Part shown: positions 25,334 through 33,827 of the stretch, piece after piece
How the letters are laid out: each line of letters starts with the position of its first letter
Position numbering within the stretch: the stretch's first letter is position 1
Assembly: GCA_020853525.1 (NCBI GenBank)
Contig: JADYYS010000062.1
Span: forward strand, 1-44,661
Direction of reading: 5' to 3'
DNA length: 44,661 nucleotides
Origin: Ardenticatenales bacterium
GTDB taxonomy: Bacteria > Chloroflexota > Anaerolineae > Epilineales > Epilineaceae
The notes under the pieces: generated by a model
What the model was told of the DNA's origin: nothing
The model's database searches: none
Seen by the model: only the letters and a program-made list of their open reading frames with translations
Made by a program: the position numbers and the translations under genes

Positions 25334-25474
25334 CGGCAGCTGAAGCTGGCCGGCTGGAGGCGTCCCTGTCGGGCCGCCATGGTGCCCGCGAAGGCGGGCA
25401 CCTCGAATTCGGCTGCGCCTGCGAAGGCAGGCGCCCTGGCCGAAGGCCATCCAGCCGGCCGGCTTTAGCCGCCG
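25334..25474. repeat. Structured 141-bp repeat element with long outer stem and two GAAG-loop hairpins
   Basis: The outer arms 25334-25358 and 25450-25474 pair over 25 positions with one mismatch and two G-T pairs. Inside are two hairpins with the same loop: GGTGCCCGC-GAAG-GCGGGCACC (25381-25402) and GCGCCTGC-GAAG-GCAGGCGC (from 25415). It fills the gap between rpsU and the peptidase gene, ending eight bases before that gene's stop. It could be a MITE-like repeat or a folded RNA; its G-T pairs would hold in RNA. Confidence 0.7.
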
Positions 25475-25481
25475 GTGGTTT

Positions 25482-26801
25482 CTAATCCTCCCGTCCGGTA
25501 TCGAGATCGATGCGGTCGTTCTGGATCTGCGGGTCGTCGCCGGTGACCTCCAGCAGCCACGACCGGCGCGGTTGGCCGTTCGGCTCACAGCACGGACCTT
25601 GGTCCTCCAGGCTGCCGCCGGTCGTCTGCCAGTCCAGCAGGCGGCCGAGCGGGCGACCGGGGATGCCGGCGCGTTCGAAGAACGGGAAGTACCTCCCGGA
25701 CTGCCCGCCGTCGTCGCGCAGCCACAGGTAGCTCAGCCCGACCAGGCAACTGTCGTCGCCGTGGTTGTCCACCGGATCCATCCGCATTCGCTCGATCGTG
25801 CCGCTCCAGCCTTTCTCGGCCGGCATTTGGACGATGTGCGTCGTGAACCGGCCGGTCGTCGCGCGGGCGTGGAGCGTCACCTTGCGGCGCTCGTTGAAGC
25901 CGCCGTGTTCCGGGCGCTGGAAGAAGAACGCGAACGCATCGTCGCTGCACGTGTGGCCGAGGCTGATCTCGACCATGTCGAATACGGGCCGCGGGCCGGG
26001 GCCGGGGGCGGGGCCGGACCCGCTGCCCGACGCGCCCTGATTGCACCGCCCGACGCCGTCGCAGCCGCCGAGCGGATCGCCGTAGCCGTGGCCGAAATCG
26101 CCGGGCTGCGCGTTCTGGAGCGCGGTGATCATGACGGCCCGCGACGTGGTTCGCACGGCGTTCGAACGGCTCGGCACGGGCGCGACGAGCGGGTTCAGAA
26201 AGCGTACGTTGTCGCCGTCGAAGCCGACGATGACGATGAAGTGGTCGCCGAACCGGCCGTTGCGGTTCTTGTGGAGTTCGGCGTTGTCCAGGCCCGGGAA
26301 GTTGGCGGGCGACGTGCTGACGAGACCGATCACCGGGATGCACTGCCGGTTCATCGCCTCGATCGCGGCGATGCCCATCGCTTGCTCGCGCAAGCAGAGG
26401 CCGTGCGCGGCAGCGCCCCGGTCAAGGTCGTCCCAGTCCGTCGGCGGGTTGCACGGCCCGTCCGCGCGGCCCGTCATCGTCTGCCGCAACTGGGCGACGA
26501 ACGCCTGGTCGCCCACGCCGGCCGGGCGGCGGCCGTTCGCCTCGACGATCATCGCCACGGAGGCCGGCCCACAGTTGTTGTGGCCGTTGAGCGATGTGGC
26601 GCGGCACTGCGTCGGGCACGTGCCGTTCCGGCAGTCGCACGTGCATTTCTCCTGCAAGAACAGTTGCGAGATGTACGGAACCGGCAGCGGTACCGGCGCC
26701 GCCTGTGTCAGACCGGCCGCCGAGACGCCGGCGGCGATGCCGAGGTCGGCGATCAGCGACAACGCGACGCCGATCGCTGCACTCTGCTTGTGCGAGCACA
26801 T
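25482..26801 (-). CDS. Secreted C39-like cysteine peptidase family protein
   Basis: The 439-residue protein has a signal region (AIGVALSLIADLGIAAGVSAAG, residues 9-30) and a papain-like C39-type fold. Cys77 in NNCGPASVAMI is the nucleophile, His187 in GDHFIVIVGFD the general base and Asn203 in FLNPL the third residue. A four-Cys cluster (CTCDCRNGTCPTQC, 53-66) precedes the domain. The second half (about 250-430) is a separate extracellular module with a Gly/Pro linker (SGSGSGPAPGPGPRP). Peptidase_C39_2-like proteins process or cross-link surface peptides, but no target is visible. GGGAG lies close before the ATG. Confidence 0.75.
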   Translation of the reverse strand: MCSHKQSAAIGVALSLIADLGIAAGVSAAGLTQAAPVPLPVPYISQLFLQEKCTCDCRNGTCPTQCRATSLNGHNNCGPASVAMIVEANGRRPAGVGDQAFVAQLRQTMTGRADGPCNPPTDWDDLDRGAAAHGLCLREQAMGIAAIEAMNRQCIPVIGLVSTSPANFPGLDNAELHKNRNGRFGDHFIVIVGFDGDNVRFLNPLVAPVPSRSNAVRTTSRAVMITALQNAQPGDFGHGYGDPLGGCDGVGRCNQGASGSGSGPAPGPGPRPVFDMVEISLGHTCSDDAFAFFFQRPEHGGFNERRKVTLHARATTGRFTTHIVQMPAEKGWSGTIERMRMDPVDNHGDDSCLVGLSYLWLRDDGGQSGRYFPFFERAGIPGRPLGRLLDWQTTGGSLEDQGPCCEPNGQPRRSWLLEVTGDDPQIQNDRIDLDTGRED

Positions 26802-26891
26802 CGTTCACTCCCAGTTTGAGGTGGATGTTGAGCCAGTGGGGGGCGTCGTGGTTGCCGGTTGGCTGTCGGCCGGGCCGGTGCTTGCGACGGT

Positions 26892-28187
26892 CTACCAGGG
26901 CAGCACCGAGGTCTCGATCAGCTGCTTGACGTGCTGCGTCACGCCGTTCACGACGACCGGCTCGCTCTTCACGTACGCCACACGCAGCCCGCCGGACACC
27001 GGGCGGGCGATGACGTTGCCGAGCACGGTCACGCCGGCGGCCGAGATGCGGTGCGCTGCGCCGCTGGCCGTGTCGATCTCGTACAGCGTGCCGCCTTGGA
27101 CGACGAAGACGCGATTCGCGGCGATGACGAGCTCGCCTGCCAGCGCCGTCTGGCCGGTGGCGCGGGTCAGGTCGGCGACGTGCGTCAGCGTTCGGTCGGC
27201 CAAGTCATACACGGCCAGGTCGGTCTGATATGCGGCCGCGCCCGCCGCCGTCCGCCCTCCGTTCTTGGCGCGCAGGACGTACAGACGCGCACCGGCGGCA
27301 TCGAAGCCGACGTCCGGCATCGCCTCGCCCGGCAGCTGCACCTGGGCGATCGGCGTCCCGGTCGTGCTGTCGATGATCTGGACGAGACTGCTGTCCAGGT
27401 CGGACATGGCCGCCAGCGCGATGCGGCTGCCGTCCGGTGAGACGTCGAACGCACCGCCGCCGTCGCCGACCGGTGTCTTGAGGCCCGACGCGAGCGTCGT
27501 CGAAGCGCGTGTGGCGATGTCGATCCGGAGGAGGTCGCCCCCGGCGTCGAGGCCGATGACGGAGCGGCCGTCCGGCGTGAGCGCGTACCCGTCGATCATG
27601 CAGCAGCCCTCCGTGAGGTTCGTCATCGTGATGCCGTCCGTGCTCAGGTGGAAGAGATCGCGCGGCGCCGTCACGCTGCGGTTCAGGTCCGCCATGTCCC
27701 ATGCCTGCACGTGCGCGACGACGCCGTCGCTGTTCGGGTTCGCGGCGATGTCGATGTAGGCGCGGTGCCCGCCGTCGAGTCCGGCGAGCACCGTACCGGT
27801 GGCCGCGTAGGACTGCGCTGCGGGATCGAACGCCAGCTTGTAGAGTGCCGGGGGGTTCGGGAAGGCCTTGTTGACGGTGTAGACGATGTCGTCGCCGTCG
27901 CCGAGGAAGGCGATGTGCTTGACATACCACTCGGATTCCGTGGATGTCTGGGGGATGCTGCCCGAGACGTCGGCGTTCAGGACGGCGCTCGGGGCGAAGA
28001 GCGTGGCGCCGAGCATCGGCTGGCGCACGGCGGAACCGGATCGGGGTCCGGCCTCGGAAGCGCGGTCGCGGACCTCGGCGATCCGACGACTGCCGAGCAG
28101 AGCCGCGACGAACACCGCTGTCGCCGCGGCCGTGACCGCCAGCGTCGGCACGACGGCGCGCGTGTTCGATCGGCGTGGTTGACCCAT
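26892..28187 (-). CDS. Membrane-anchored beta-propeller (TolB-like) protein
   Basis: The 431-residue protein has one N-terminal helix (VPTLAVTAAATAVFVAALLG, about 13-32) and then repeated blade motifs: GYALTPDGRSVIGLDAG, AFDVSPDGSRIALAAM and VGFDAAGARLYVLRA. These are typical of WD40/TolB/YncE-type propellers that bind proteins or ligands outside the cell. No enzyme motif is visible. AGGGAGG lies six bases before the ATG. The next gene on the strand, the C39-like peptidase, starts 90 bases further on, so an operon is possible. Confidence 0.7.
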   Translation of the reverse strand: MGQPRRSNTRAVVPTLAVTAAATAVFVAALLGSRRIAEVRDRASEAGPRSGSAVRQPMLGATLFAPSAVLNADVSGSIPQTSTESEWYVKHIAFLGDGDDIVYTVNKAFPNPPALYKLAFDPAAQSYAATGTVLAGLDGGHRAYIDIAANPNSDGVVAHVQAWDMADLNRSVTAPRDLFHLSTDGITMTNLTEGCCMIDGYALTPDGRSVIGLDAGGDLLRIDIATRASTTLASGLKTPVGDGGGAFDVSPDGSRIALAAMSDLDSSLVQIIDSTTGTPIAQVQLPGEAMPDVGFDAAGARLYVLRAKNGGRTAAGAAAYQTDLAVYDLADRTLTHVADLTRATGQTALAGELVIAANRVFVVQGGTLYEIDTASGAAHRISAAGVTVLGNVIARPVSGGLRVAYVKSEPVVVNGVTQHVKQLIETSVLPW

Positions 28188-28335
28188 GAGGACCCTCCCT
28201 TGGTGGAACGAATCGTCGAAGCGTGGGTGGTGCCGGCCGGCATGGGGAGTATGGGGGGTGGGCGTTGCGCAGGCGTCCCAAGGCGCCGCGCTGGACGTGG
28301 ACCCCTACGGCAAGGCGCTCGTTGCGGATGCGGGA

Positions 28336-29406
28336 TCAGGCGGACGCGCCGCGGAACACCCGTTGCAGCGCCTTCCAGACGACCTCGACCGTCACCGCCT
28401 CGATCGGCCGTCCCCACCCGCCCGGCGTGACCGCCTCGCCCGCCCCCGGCACGGGTCCGTAGCGCAGCGCGCTCGTCGGCCCGAAGACGACGACGACGGG
28501 TGTGCGGACGGCCGCGGCCAGGTGCGCCACGCCGCTGTCATTGCCGAGGTAGACATCGGCCCGGGCGATGAGGGCGGCCGTCGCGCCGAGGGACAGTCGC
28601 CCCGCCACGTCGAACGCGCATGTCCCGTATGCGGCGGCGCCCGACACCACTTCGGCCGCCGGCGCGACGTCGTCCGGCCCGCCGACGACGAGCGCCGTTC
28701 CGCCCAAGCCGGTCCAGCGGGACGCGATCGCGGCGAAGCCGGCGGCCGGCCAGCGCTTCGCGAGGTGCTCGGCGCCCGGGTTCCGGCCGCCGCCGGGATG
28801 GAGGACGAGCCATGGTCGCGGCAGGGCGGACGTCGGGCCGCCTTCCGGCGTGGCGAACGACGTCGCCGATGCCGTCATCGCCGCGACCGCAGCCTCGGCC
28901 GCCGCCACGTCGCCCGCCGACGGCACGAACACCGGCCGCGGTTCGGCGGGCGGTATGCCGACGGCGCGCGCGAGGTCCAGGTAGATCGCGGTTTCATGGC
29001 GGGGATCGTCCACGGTCGCCGGCACGCGCACGGTGTGCCATCGGCCGCGTCCGCCGCTGTCGAGCCCGACGCGCATCGGGATGCCGGCCAGCCGGGCGAT
29101 CAGGGCCGGGATCGGCGATCGCTCGGCGATGAACGCCGCGTCGTACCCGCCGCTGCGCAGCGTGCGCACGAGCCGGGCGACGGCCGCCGGGCGCAGATCC
29201 CCGCGCTGCGTGCCGGTCGCGTCCACGAGCGCGTGGATGTCCGGATTGCCGACGAGAACGGGACGGCTGTGGCTGCCGACGGCCCAATCGATCCGTGCTT
29301 CCGGCCAGGCGGCCTTGAGGCTGCGCGCCAGCGGCGTGGCCATCAGCACGTCGCCGATGCAGCATGGCTTGAGGAGGATGATGCGGCGAGGGGGGAAGGC
29401 CTTCAT
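28336..29406 (-). CDS. Glycosyltransferase family 9 (heptosyltransferase-like)
   Basis: The 356-residue protein starts MKAFPPRRIILLKPCCIGDVLMATPLARSL, the GT9 N-terminal pattern (IGDVLMATP). It then shows WLVLHPGGG with the phosphate-binding loop, and ends with VYLGNDSGVAHLAAAVRTPVVVVFGPT, the conserved donor site (DSG..HLAAA). GT9 enzymes such as WaaF and WaaC add heptose to LPS core; in Chloroflexota, which lack classical LPS, another glycan is likely. An in-frame extension to 29448 would overlap the helicase loader; the ATG at 29406 is 20 bases beyond that gene's stop. It is probably read through from the replication genes. Confidence 0.88.
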   Translation of the reverse strand: MKAFPPRRIILLKPCCIGDVLMATPLARSLKAAWPEARIDWAVGSHSRPVLVGNPDIHALVDATGTQRGDLRPAAVARLVRTLRSGGYDAAFIAERSPIPALIARLAGIPMRVGLDSGGRGRWHTVRVPATVDDPRHETAIYLDLARAVGIPPAEPRPVFVPSAGDVAAAEAAVAAMTASATSFATPEGGPTSALPRPWLVLHPGGGRNPGAEHLAKRWPAAGFAAIASRWTGLGGTALVVGGPDDVAPAAEVVSGAAAYGTCAFDVAGRLSLGATAALIARADVYLGNDSGVAHLAAAVRTPVVVVFGPTSALRYGPVPGAGEAVTPGGWGRPIEAVTVEVVWKALQRVFRGASA

Positions 29407-29425
29407 CCGGCGAACCCTTTGCGGC

Positions 29426-30859
29426 TCACGCCGACCGTCGCCGTCCACCGCCTCTGGGCGCGCCGGGCGCGGCGCTCGGCGTCGTCGGCCCGTGATACGG
29501 CGGTGCGACGATCTCGAACAACGTGCACAACCGCCGATCGAACATCCGCGTGCGCAGGCTGGAGTGGAGGTTGTCGAGGTTGCTCGTCGTCGTGATGACG
29601 GTCGGCAGGCGGGCGGCGTAGCGGTGGTTCAGGAGCTGGAAGAGCTTCTCCTGCGCCCACGGCGTCGCGCTCTCCGTGCCGAGATCGTCGAGGACGAGCA
29701 GGGGCGCACGGCGGACCTCGTCGAAGCGTTGGTCGTAGTCCACTTTGCTGTTCGGGCTGAACGTGTTGCGGAGGTGGTCGAGAAGGTCGGGCACGACGAC
29801 GAAGAGCGCCTCGCCGCCGTTCGCCGCGTACGCGTTGGCGATCGCCGCGGCCAGGTGCGTCTTGCCGACGCCGTGCGCGCCGAGGATGACGAACCAGCCG
29901 GTCGGGTTCATCGCCCAGGTGTAGGCCTCGTGTTGGGCGCGGGCGAGGTGTTCGGCCTCCGTGCGCTGGACATAACCGGAGCGCACGTTCCATGTGGCGA
30001 AGGTCTGATCGGCATATAGATGGAGGCTCGAGAGCTCGTCCGACTCGTGCGGTAGCCCGAGGCGGTAGTCGATCGTCCGGATGTCGATCTGCTTGGCGAA
30101 CCCGGCGTGGCCGAAGCGCGAGCGCAGGCGCTCGTCGAACGCGTCGGGGGCGACGTTCGTCGTGATGACGGTGGGGAGCTGGTGGGTGTAGCGGTGGTTC
30201 AGGATCTGGAACAGCTTCTCGCCGGCCCAAGGCGTCGGCGCCTGTGTGCCGAGGTCGTCGAGAATGAGGAGCGGCGCACCGCGGACGGCCTCGAGCCGCG
30301 CGTCGAGGTCGCCGTCCGCGTCGCGAGCGAAGCCGGCCCGGAGATAGTCCAGGAGGTCGGGCACGACGACGAAGAGGACCGGCTCGCCCTCCGCCAGTCG
30401 GGCATTCGCGATCGCCGCCGCCAGGTGGGTCTTGCCCGTCCCGTAGCCGCCCCACAGCACGAGCCATCCCTTGGGCTGCGCCGCGAACGCGCGCGCCTCG
30501 GTCATCGCCGTGTGGAGGCTGGCGGCCGATTCGGGCGAGTTGCCGGACGCCTCGATCGTGAACGTCTCGAACGTCATTCCGTCCAGCGCCGCCAAATGCG
30601 ATGCCTGTCGCACGCCTTCCGCCCGCCGCGCCGCCAGGTCGTCGGCGATGCAGCGGCACGGGTAGGCCCGGCCGAACTCGGGGTGGCCGACCGGGACGTC
30701 GTGGCGCAGCCAGCCGACGCCGCCGCAGATCGGGCAGGGCGGGGGTCCGGATGCTCGATCGTCCGCGGCATCGTCCGCGCTAGTGCTTGACCCAAGCCGC
30801 GTACGGGCCCTCGCTATCGGGTCGGCGAGAGGTCTCAGCGCGTCGCCCAGCGATTTCAT
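29426..30859 (-). CDS. Tandem DnaC/IstB-type helicase-loader ATPase (two AAA+ units)
   Basis: The 477-residue protein carries two complete DnaC-like AAA+ units. Unit 1 has Walker A GGYGTGKT (137-144), Walker B LLILDDLG (197-204) and TPWAGEKLFQILNHRY. Unit 2 has GAHGVGKT (327-334), LLVLDDLG (387-394) and TPWAQEKLFQLLNHRY. An N-terminal zinc finger (CPIC at 42-45, CRC at 68-70) fits DnaC/DnaI loaders. Normal loaders have one ATPase. The start is at 30859, with GGAG six bases before the ATG; the gene overlaps the dnaD-like gene by 80 bases. With dnaB two genes away, it very likely loads the replicative helicase. It may be split in other genomes, so fusion is an alternative to duplication. Confidence 0.85.
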   Translation of the reverse strand: MKSLGDALRPLADPIARARTRLGSSTSADDAADDRASGPPPCPICGGVGWLRHDVPVGHPEFGRAYPCRCIADDLAARRAEGVRQASHLAALDGMTFETFTIEASGNSPESAASLHTAMTEARAFAAQPKGWLVLWGGYGTGKTHLAAAIANARLAEGEPVLFVVVPDLLDYLRAGFARDADGDLDARLEAVRGAPLLILDDLGTQAPTPWAGEKLFQILNHRYTHQLPTVITTNVAPDAFDERLRSRFGHAGFAKQIDIRTIDYRLGLPHESDELSSLHLYADQTFATWNVRSGYVQRTEAEHLARAQHEAYTWAMNPTGWFVILGAHGVGKTHLAAAIANAYAANGGEALFVVVPDLLDHLRNTFSPNSKVDYDQRFDEVRRAPLLVLDDLGTESATPWAQEKLFQLLNHRYAARLPTVITTTSNLDNLHSSLRTRMFDRRLCTLFEIVAPPYHGPTTPSAAPGAPRGGGRRRSA

Positions 30860-31688
30860 CGTCATCTCCGTCGTAGCCCTCGCGCGCCCAGCGCGTGAGG
30901 ATCGCCCGAACGTAGCTCCACTTGCGCGCGCCGGCAGCCGCCGCCAGCCGGAACGCGTGCGCGAGCCACGCCGCAGGATAGGTGGCCGCGGCCTCGGCGA
31001 GCTCGTCGGCCAGAATCGGGCTGACCATGCCGATCGTCTGCTCGTACAGGGCGAAGATGTTCGGTCGATCTGCCGGATCGGCCGGTTCGTCGGACTCCGT
31101 CGGATTCGCGACTCGTGCCGCCTGCCCGGCGGCGAGAGACGACGTCGTCGTCGCAATCGACGCGGTCGCCAGCGCCGCCAGGTCCGGCCAGCGGCCCGGA
31201 TCCGCCGCCACGTCGTCGATCACCTGCCGCCCGGCGCGGTCGTTCACGGCGTACCAGCCGCCGCCGTCGAGCAGCAGGCCCTGGGCCACGAGCGTGCGGC
31301 ACGCCTCCCCGATCGCCGCCGTCGCTGCCGCGCCCGTGCGCGACGACGATTCGCCGGCCGGGGCGTCGAGGCGCACGGCGGCCGCCCGCCGCAGCCCGAG
31401 GTCGGACGCGACGTCGGCTGCGCGGACGGCCGGTGGGGCGCCGGCGGGGCGGCGGTGGACCTGCCAGATCGTCCAGAGGAGGACGCGAAGCGCCAGCGGG
31501 TCGGCCAGCGCGGCGAGGTCGCGGCTGAACAGCACGTCGGGCACGGGCGTCGTGCGGGCGCCGGACGGGTAGCCGGCGGCGGCGCGCGGGTCGCGGGCGG
31601 CCTCGCCGGCGGGGCGCGCACTGCCGGCGAGGCCGGGGCGGCGCGACACCGCCGGCCCGGGTGTCGGGCGCGTCGGCCGGGTGGTCAA
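30780..31688 (-). CDS. DnaD-like replication initiation protein
   Basis: The 302-residue protein has a low-complexity N-terminus, a winged-helix-like first half (ADPLALRVLLWTIWQVHRR) and a C-terminal DnaD/DnaB2 domain: NIFALYEQTIGMVSPILADEL...HAFRLAAAAGARKWSYVRAILTRWAREGY. This YEQ.IGM.SP...W.Y...IL..W pattern is the DnaD signature; in Bacillus DnaD and DnaB bring DnaI and the helicase to DNA. It starts at a TTG whose bases overlap the dnaB TGA stop (TTGA), so translation should be coupled. Its end overlaps the loader gene. Expression of DnaB, DnaD-like and DnaC-like from one transcript is expected. I give no gene symbol because orthology to Bacillus dnaD is only domain-level. Confidence 0.75.
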   Translation of the reverse strand: MTTRPTRPTPGPAVSRRPGLAGSARPAGEAARDPRAAAGYPSGARTTPVPDVLFSRDLAALADPLALRVLLWTIWQVHRRPAGAPPAVRAADVASDLGLRRAAAVRLDAPAGESSSRTGAAATAAIGEACRTLVAQGLLLDGGGWYAVNDRAGRQVIDDVAADPGRWPDLAALATASIATTTSSLAAGQAARVANPTESDEPADPADRPNIFALYEQTIGMVSPILADELAEAAATYPAAWLAHAFRLAAAAGARKWSYVRAILTRWAREGYDGDDDEIAGRRAETSRRPDSEGPYAAWVKH

Positions 31689-33064
31689 GGTGCGCCCCAG
31701 CCGGCCGGCGGCGCCTCGAGCGCCGCGCCGCTCGGCGCCTTGGCCAGGTCGGCGAAGCGCGTCTCGGCGCCGATGAACACGAGCTCGATCTGTCCGGTCG
31801 GGCCGTGACGGTGCTTGGCGACCATGACCTCGGTGATGTTCGACCGCTCGGTCTCCTTGCCGGCCTCGGCGTCGCGGTAGAGGAACAGGACGATGTCGGC
31901 GTCCTGCTCGATCGCACCGGACTCGCGCAGGTCGGACAGCTGCGGGCGGCGGTCGGCGCGGTTCTCGACGGCGCGCGAGAGCTGGCTGGCGGCGATGACG
32001 GGCACCTTCAGCTCGCGGGCGAGCGATTTCAGGCTGCGCGAGATGAGGCCGATCTCCTGGACGCGGTTCTCGACGCGCTTGCCGGCCTGCATGAGCTGGA
32101 GGTAGTCGATGATCACGAGGTCGACGCCGCGTTCGGAGACGAGCCGTCGGACCTTGGCGCGCACCTCGAACGGCGAGATGCCGGGCGTGTCGTCGATGTA
32201 GAGCGGCGCCCCGGCGAGCTCGCCCATCGCCCGGGTCAGCAGCTCGAGGTCACGGTCGTTGCGGATCCGGCCGAGGCGAAGGTCCTGGGCGGAGATCCCG
32301 GTCTTGGAGGCCAACAGGCGCTGCGCCAGCTGCTCGGCGCTCATCTCGAGGCTGAACACGGCCACCGTCAGGCCGGTCTCGATGGCGACGTTCGCGGCCA
32401 CGGAGAGCAGCCAGCTCGTCTTGCCCATGCCCGGCCGGCCGGCGACGATGCACAGGTCGGACGGCTGGAGGCCGCCGAGCAGGCGGTCGAGGTCGACGAA
32501 GCCGGTCGGCGTGCCGAGCATGGACTCGCGGTTCGCCTGGATGTCCTCGATCCGCTCGAAGTAGGCATCCATGATCTCGCGCAGGGAGAGGAGCTCGCGG
32601 CGCTGGCGGTCCTTGAAGACGTTGAACAGGACGCCCTCGGCCTCGTCGATCGTCTCCTCGACGGTCTCGGCGTCGTCCTGCCACGCGATCTGGGCGATCT
32701 TGCCGGCAGCCGAGATCAGGCGGCGCATGACGGACGCCCGCTCGACGAGGCCGGCGTAGTGCTCCACGTAGTGCGCCACCGGCGTGTGGGCCATCAGCTC
32801 GGTCAGATAGGCGCTTCCGCCGACATCGACGAGCTGGTTCGCGCGCTCGAGTTCGGCGGCGACGGTCAGATAGTCGACCGCGAGTCCGCGCCGGAAGAGC
32901 TCGGTGATCGCGCCGAAGACCTTTTGGTGCGCCGGTCGGAAGAAATCGTCGGGCTGCAGCAAGCCGACGACCTGCGGCGCGGCGGCCGGGTCGATCAGGA
33001 GCGCACCGAGCACGGCCTGCTCGGCGTCGAGGTTGGCGGGGGCGACCGTGTTGGAATCGAGCAT
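31685..33064 (-). CDS. dnaB: Replicative DNA helicase DnaB
   Basis: The 459-residue hexameric helicase has the N-terminal domain (NLDAEQAVLGALLIDP) and the RecA-like C-domain with Walker A AGRPGMGKTSW, Walker B DLVIIDYLQLM, and the conserved SLEMSAEQLAQRLL, ASQLSRAVENR and LRESGAIEQDADIVLFLYR. No intein is present. The start is the ATG at 33064; a longer in-frame start at 33202 would overlap the bifunctional nuclease gene. No strong SD is visible, so read-through from the upstream gene may matter. Its stop overlaps the TTG start of the dnaD-like gene. Confidence 0.96.
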   Translation of the reverse strand: MLDSNTVAPANLDAEQAVLGALLIDPAAAPQVVGLLQPDDFFRPAHQKVFGAITELFRRGLAVDYLTVAAELERANQLVDVGGSAYLTELMAHTPVAHYVEHYAGLVERASVMRRLISAAGKIAQIAWQDDAETVEETIDEAEGVLFNVFKDRQRRELLSLREIMDAYFERIEDIQANRESMLGTPTGFVDLDRLLGGLQPSDLCIVAGRPGMGKTSWLLSVAANVAIETGLTVAVFSLEMSAEQLAQRLLASKTGISAQDLRLGRIRNDRDLELLTRAMGELAGAPLYIDDTPGISPFEVRAKVRRLVSERGVDLVIIDYLQLMQAGKRVENRVQEIGLISRSLKSLARELKVPVIAASQLSRAVENRADRRPQLSDLRESGAIEQDADIVLFLYRDAEAGKETERSNITEVMVAKHRHGPTGQIELVFIGAETRFADLAKAPSGAALEAPPAGWGAP

Positions 33065-33113
33065 CGGGGGCCAAGGGGCCACGAGGGCCTGGTTGGAGGG
33101 AGGCGCGCCGAGG

Positions 33114-33662
33114 TCAGTCCTCGCCGTCGGCTGGTGGTCCGAAGTCACCAAGGTCGAGTTCTTCGAAGAAGTCGCGGAAGACGTCGAGGCCGTCCTCGTC
33201 ACCGGCCGCCGACCGGGCGGCCGGCGGCCGGGAGGCGCCGGTTGCCACCTCGTCCGGCTCGGCGGTCGGGAGCTGGCCGGCGGCAGCCATCACCTCGTCG
33301 GCCACGTAGATCGGCACGTCGACCCGCACCGCCAACGCGATGGCATCGCTCGAGCGGCTGTCGATCTCGATCGTCTCGTCGCCGCGGGTGACGACGATCC
33401 GGGCAAAGTAGGTCTCGTCGGCCAGCTCGTTGACGACGACGTGGTGGACGTGGGCGCCGAGCTGCTCGATCGCACCGCGGAGGAGGTCATGGGTGAGAGG
33501 TCGATCGATCTCGGTGTGCTGGAGGCCGAGCGTGATCGCGTCCGCTTCGAACGGGCCGATCCAGATGGGCAGGAAGCGTGGGCCGTCCTTCTCGCGCAGC
33601 AGCACCAGCCGCTGCTGGTTCATCAGGCTGACCCGGATGCTCTCGACCTTGACCTCGACCAT
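33114..33662 (-). CDS. Bifunctional nuclease family protein (BFN/DUF151)
   Basis: The 182-residue protein starts MVEVKVESIRVSLMNQQRLVLLREKDGPRFLPIWIGPFEADAI, the DUF151 pattern, and continues RPLTHDLLRGAIEQLG and SSDAIALAVRVDVPIYV. Plant BFN1 and bacterial relatives are reported as nucleases or as proteins that guard against DNA damage. The last 40 residues (DGLDVFRDFFEELDL) are acidic and lie outside the domain. It is the first gene of the replication block, read from a TATAAT promoter. Confidence 0.88.
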   Translation of the reverse strand: MVEVKVESIRVSLMNQQRLVLLREKDGPRFLPIWIGPFEADAITLGLQHTEIDRPLTHDLLRGAIEQLGAHVHHVVVNELADETYFARIVVTRGDETIEIDSRSSDAIALAVRVDVPIYVADEVMAAAGQLPTAEPDEVATGASRPPAARSAAGDEDGLDVFRDFFEELDLGDFGPPADGED

Positions 33663-33715
33663 CGGGACGCTCCTCGCCTCGGCCGGCGCGACGACGACGT
33701 CGATGCAACCGGTAG

Positions 33716-33756
33716 GGGCGATTATACCGCGCCGGGCGGGCTACCTATAATCGCCC
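33716..33756. promoter_or_regulatory. Symmetric divergent promoter with both -10 boxes in one inverted repeat
   Basis: GGGCGATTATA (33716-33726) and TATAATCGCCC (33746-33756) are perfect 11-bp inverted arms. Each arm contains a TATAAT: 33721-33726 on the minus strand for the nuclease/dnaB block and 33746-33751 on the plus strand for the small membrane protein. The -35 zone of each promoter overlaps the -10 of the other, so they should compete or share a regulator. Confidence 0.65.
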
Positions 33757-33827
33757 TCCGCGGCACCCGCTCCGCCGCGCCGACGTGGCGCTCGGGTCCG
33801 ACGCCCGCCCGAAAGGTCCCGCCGACG

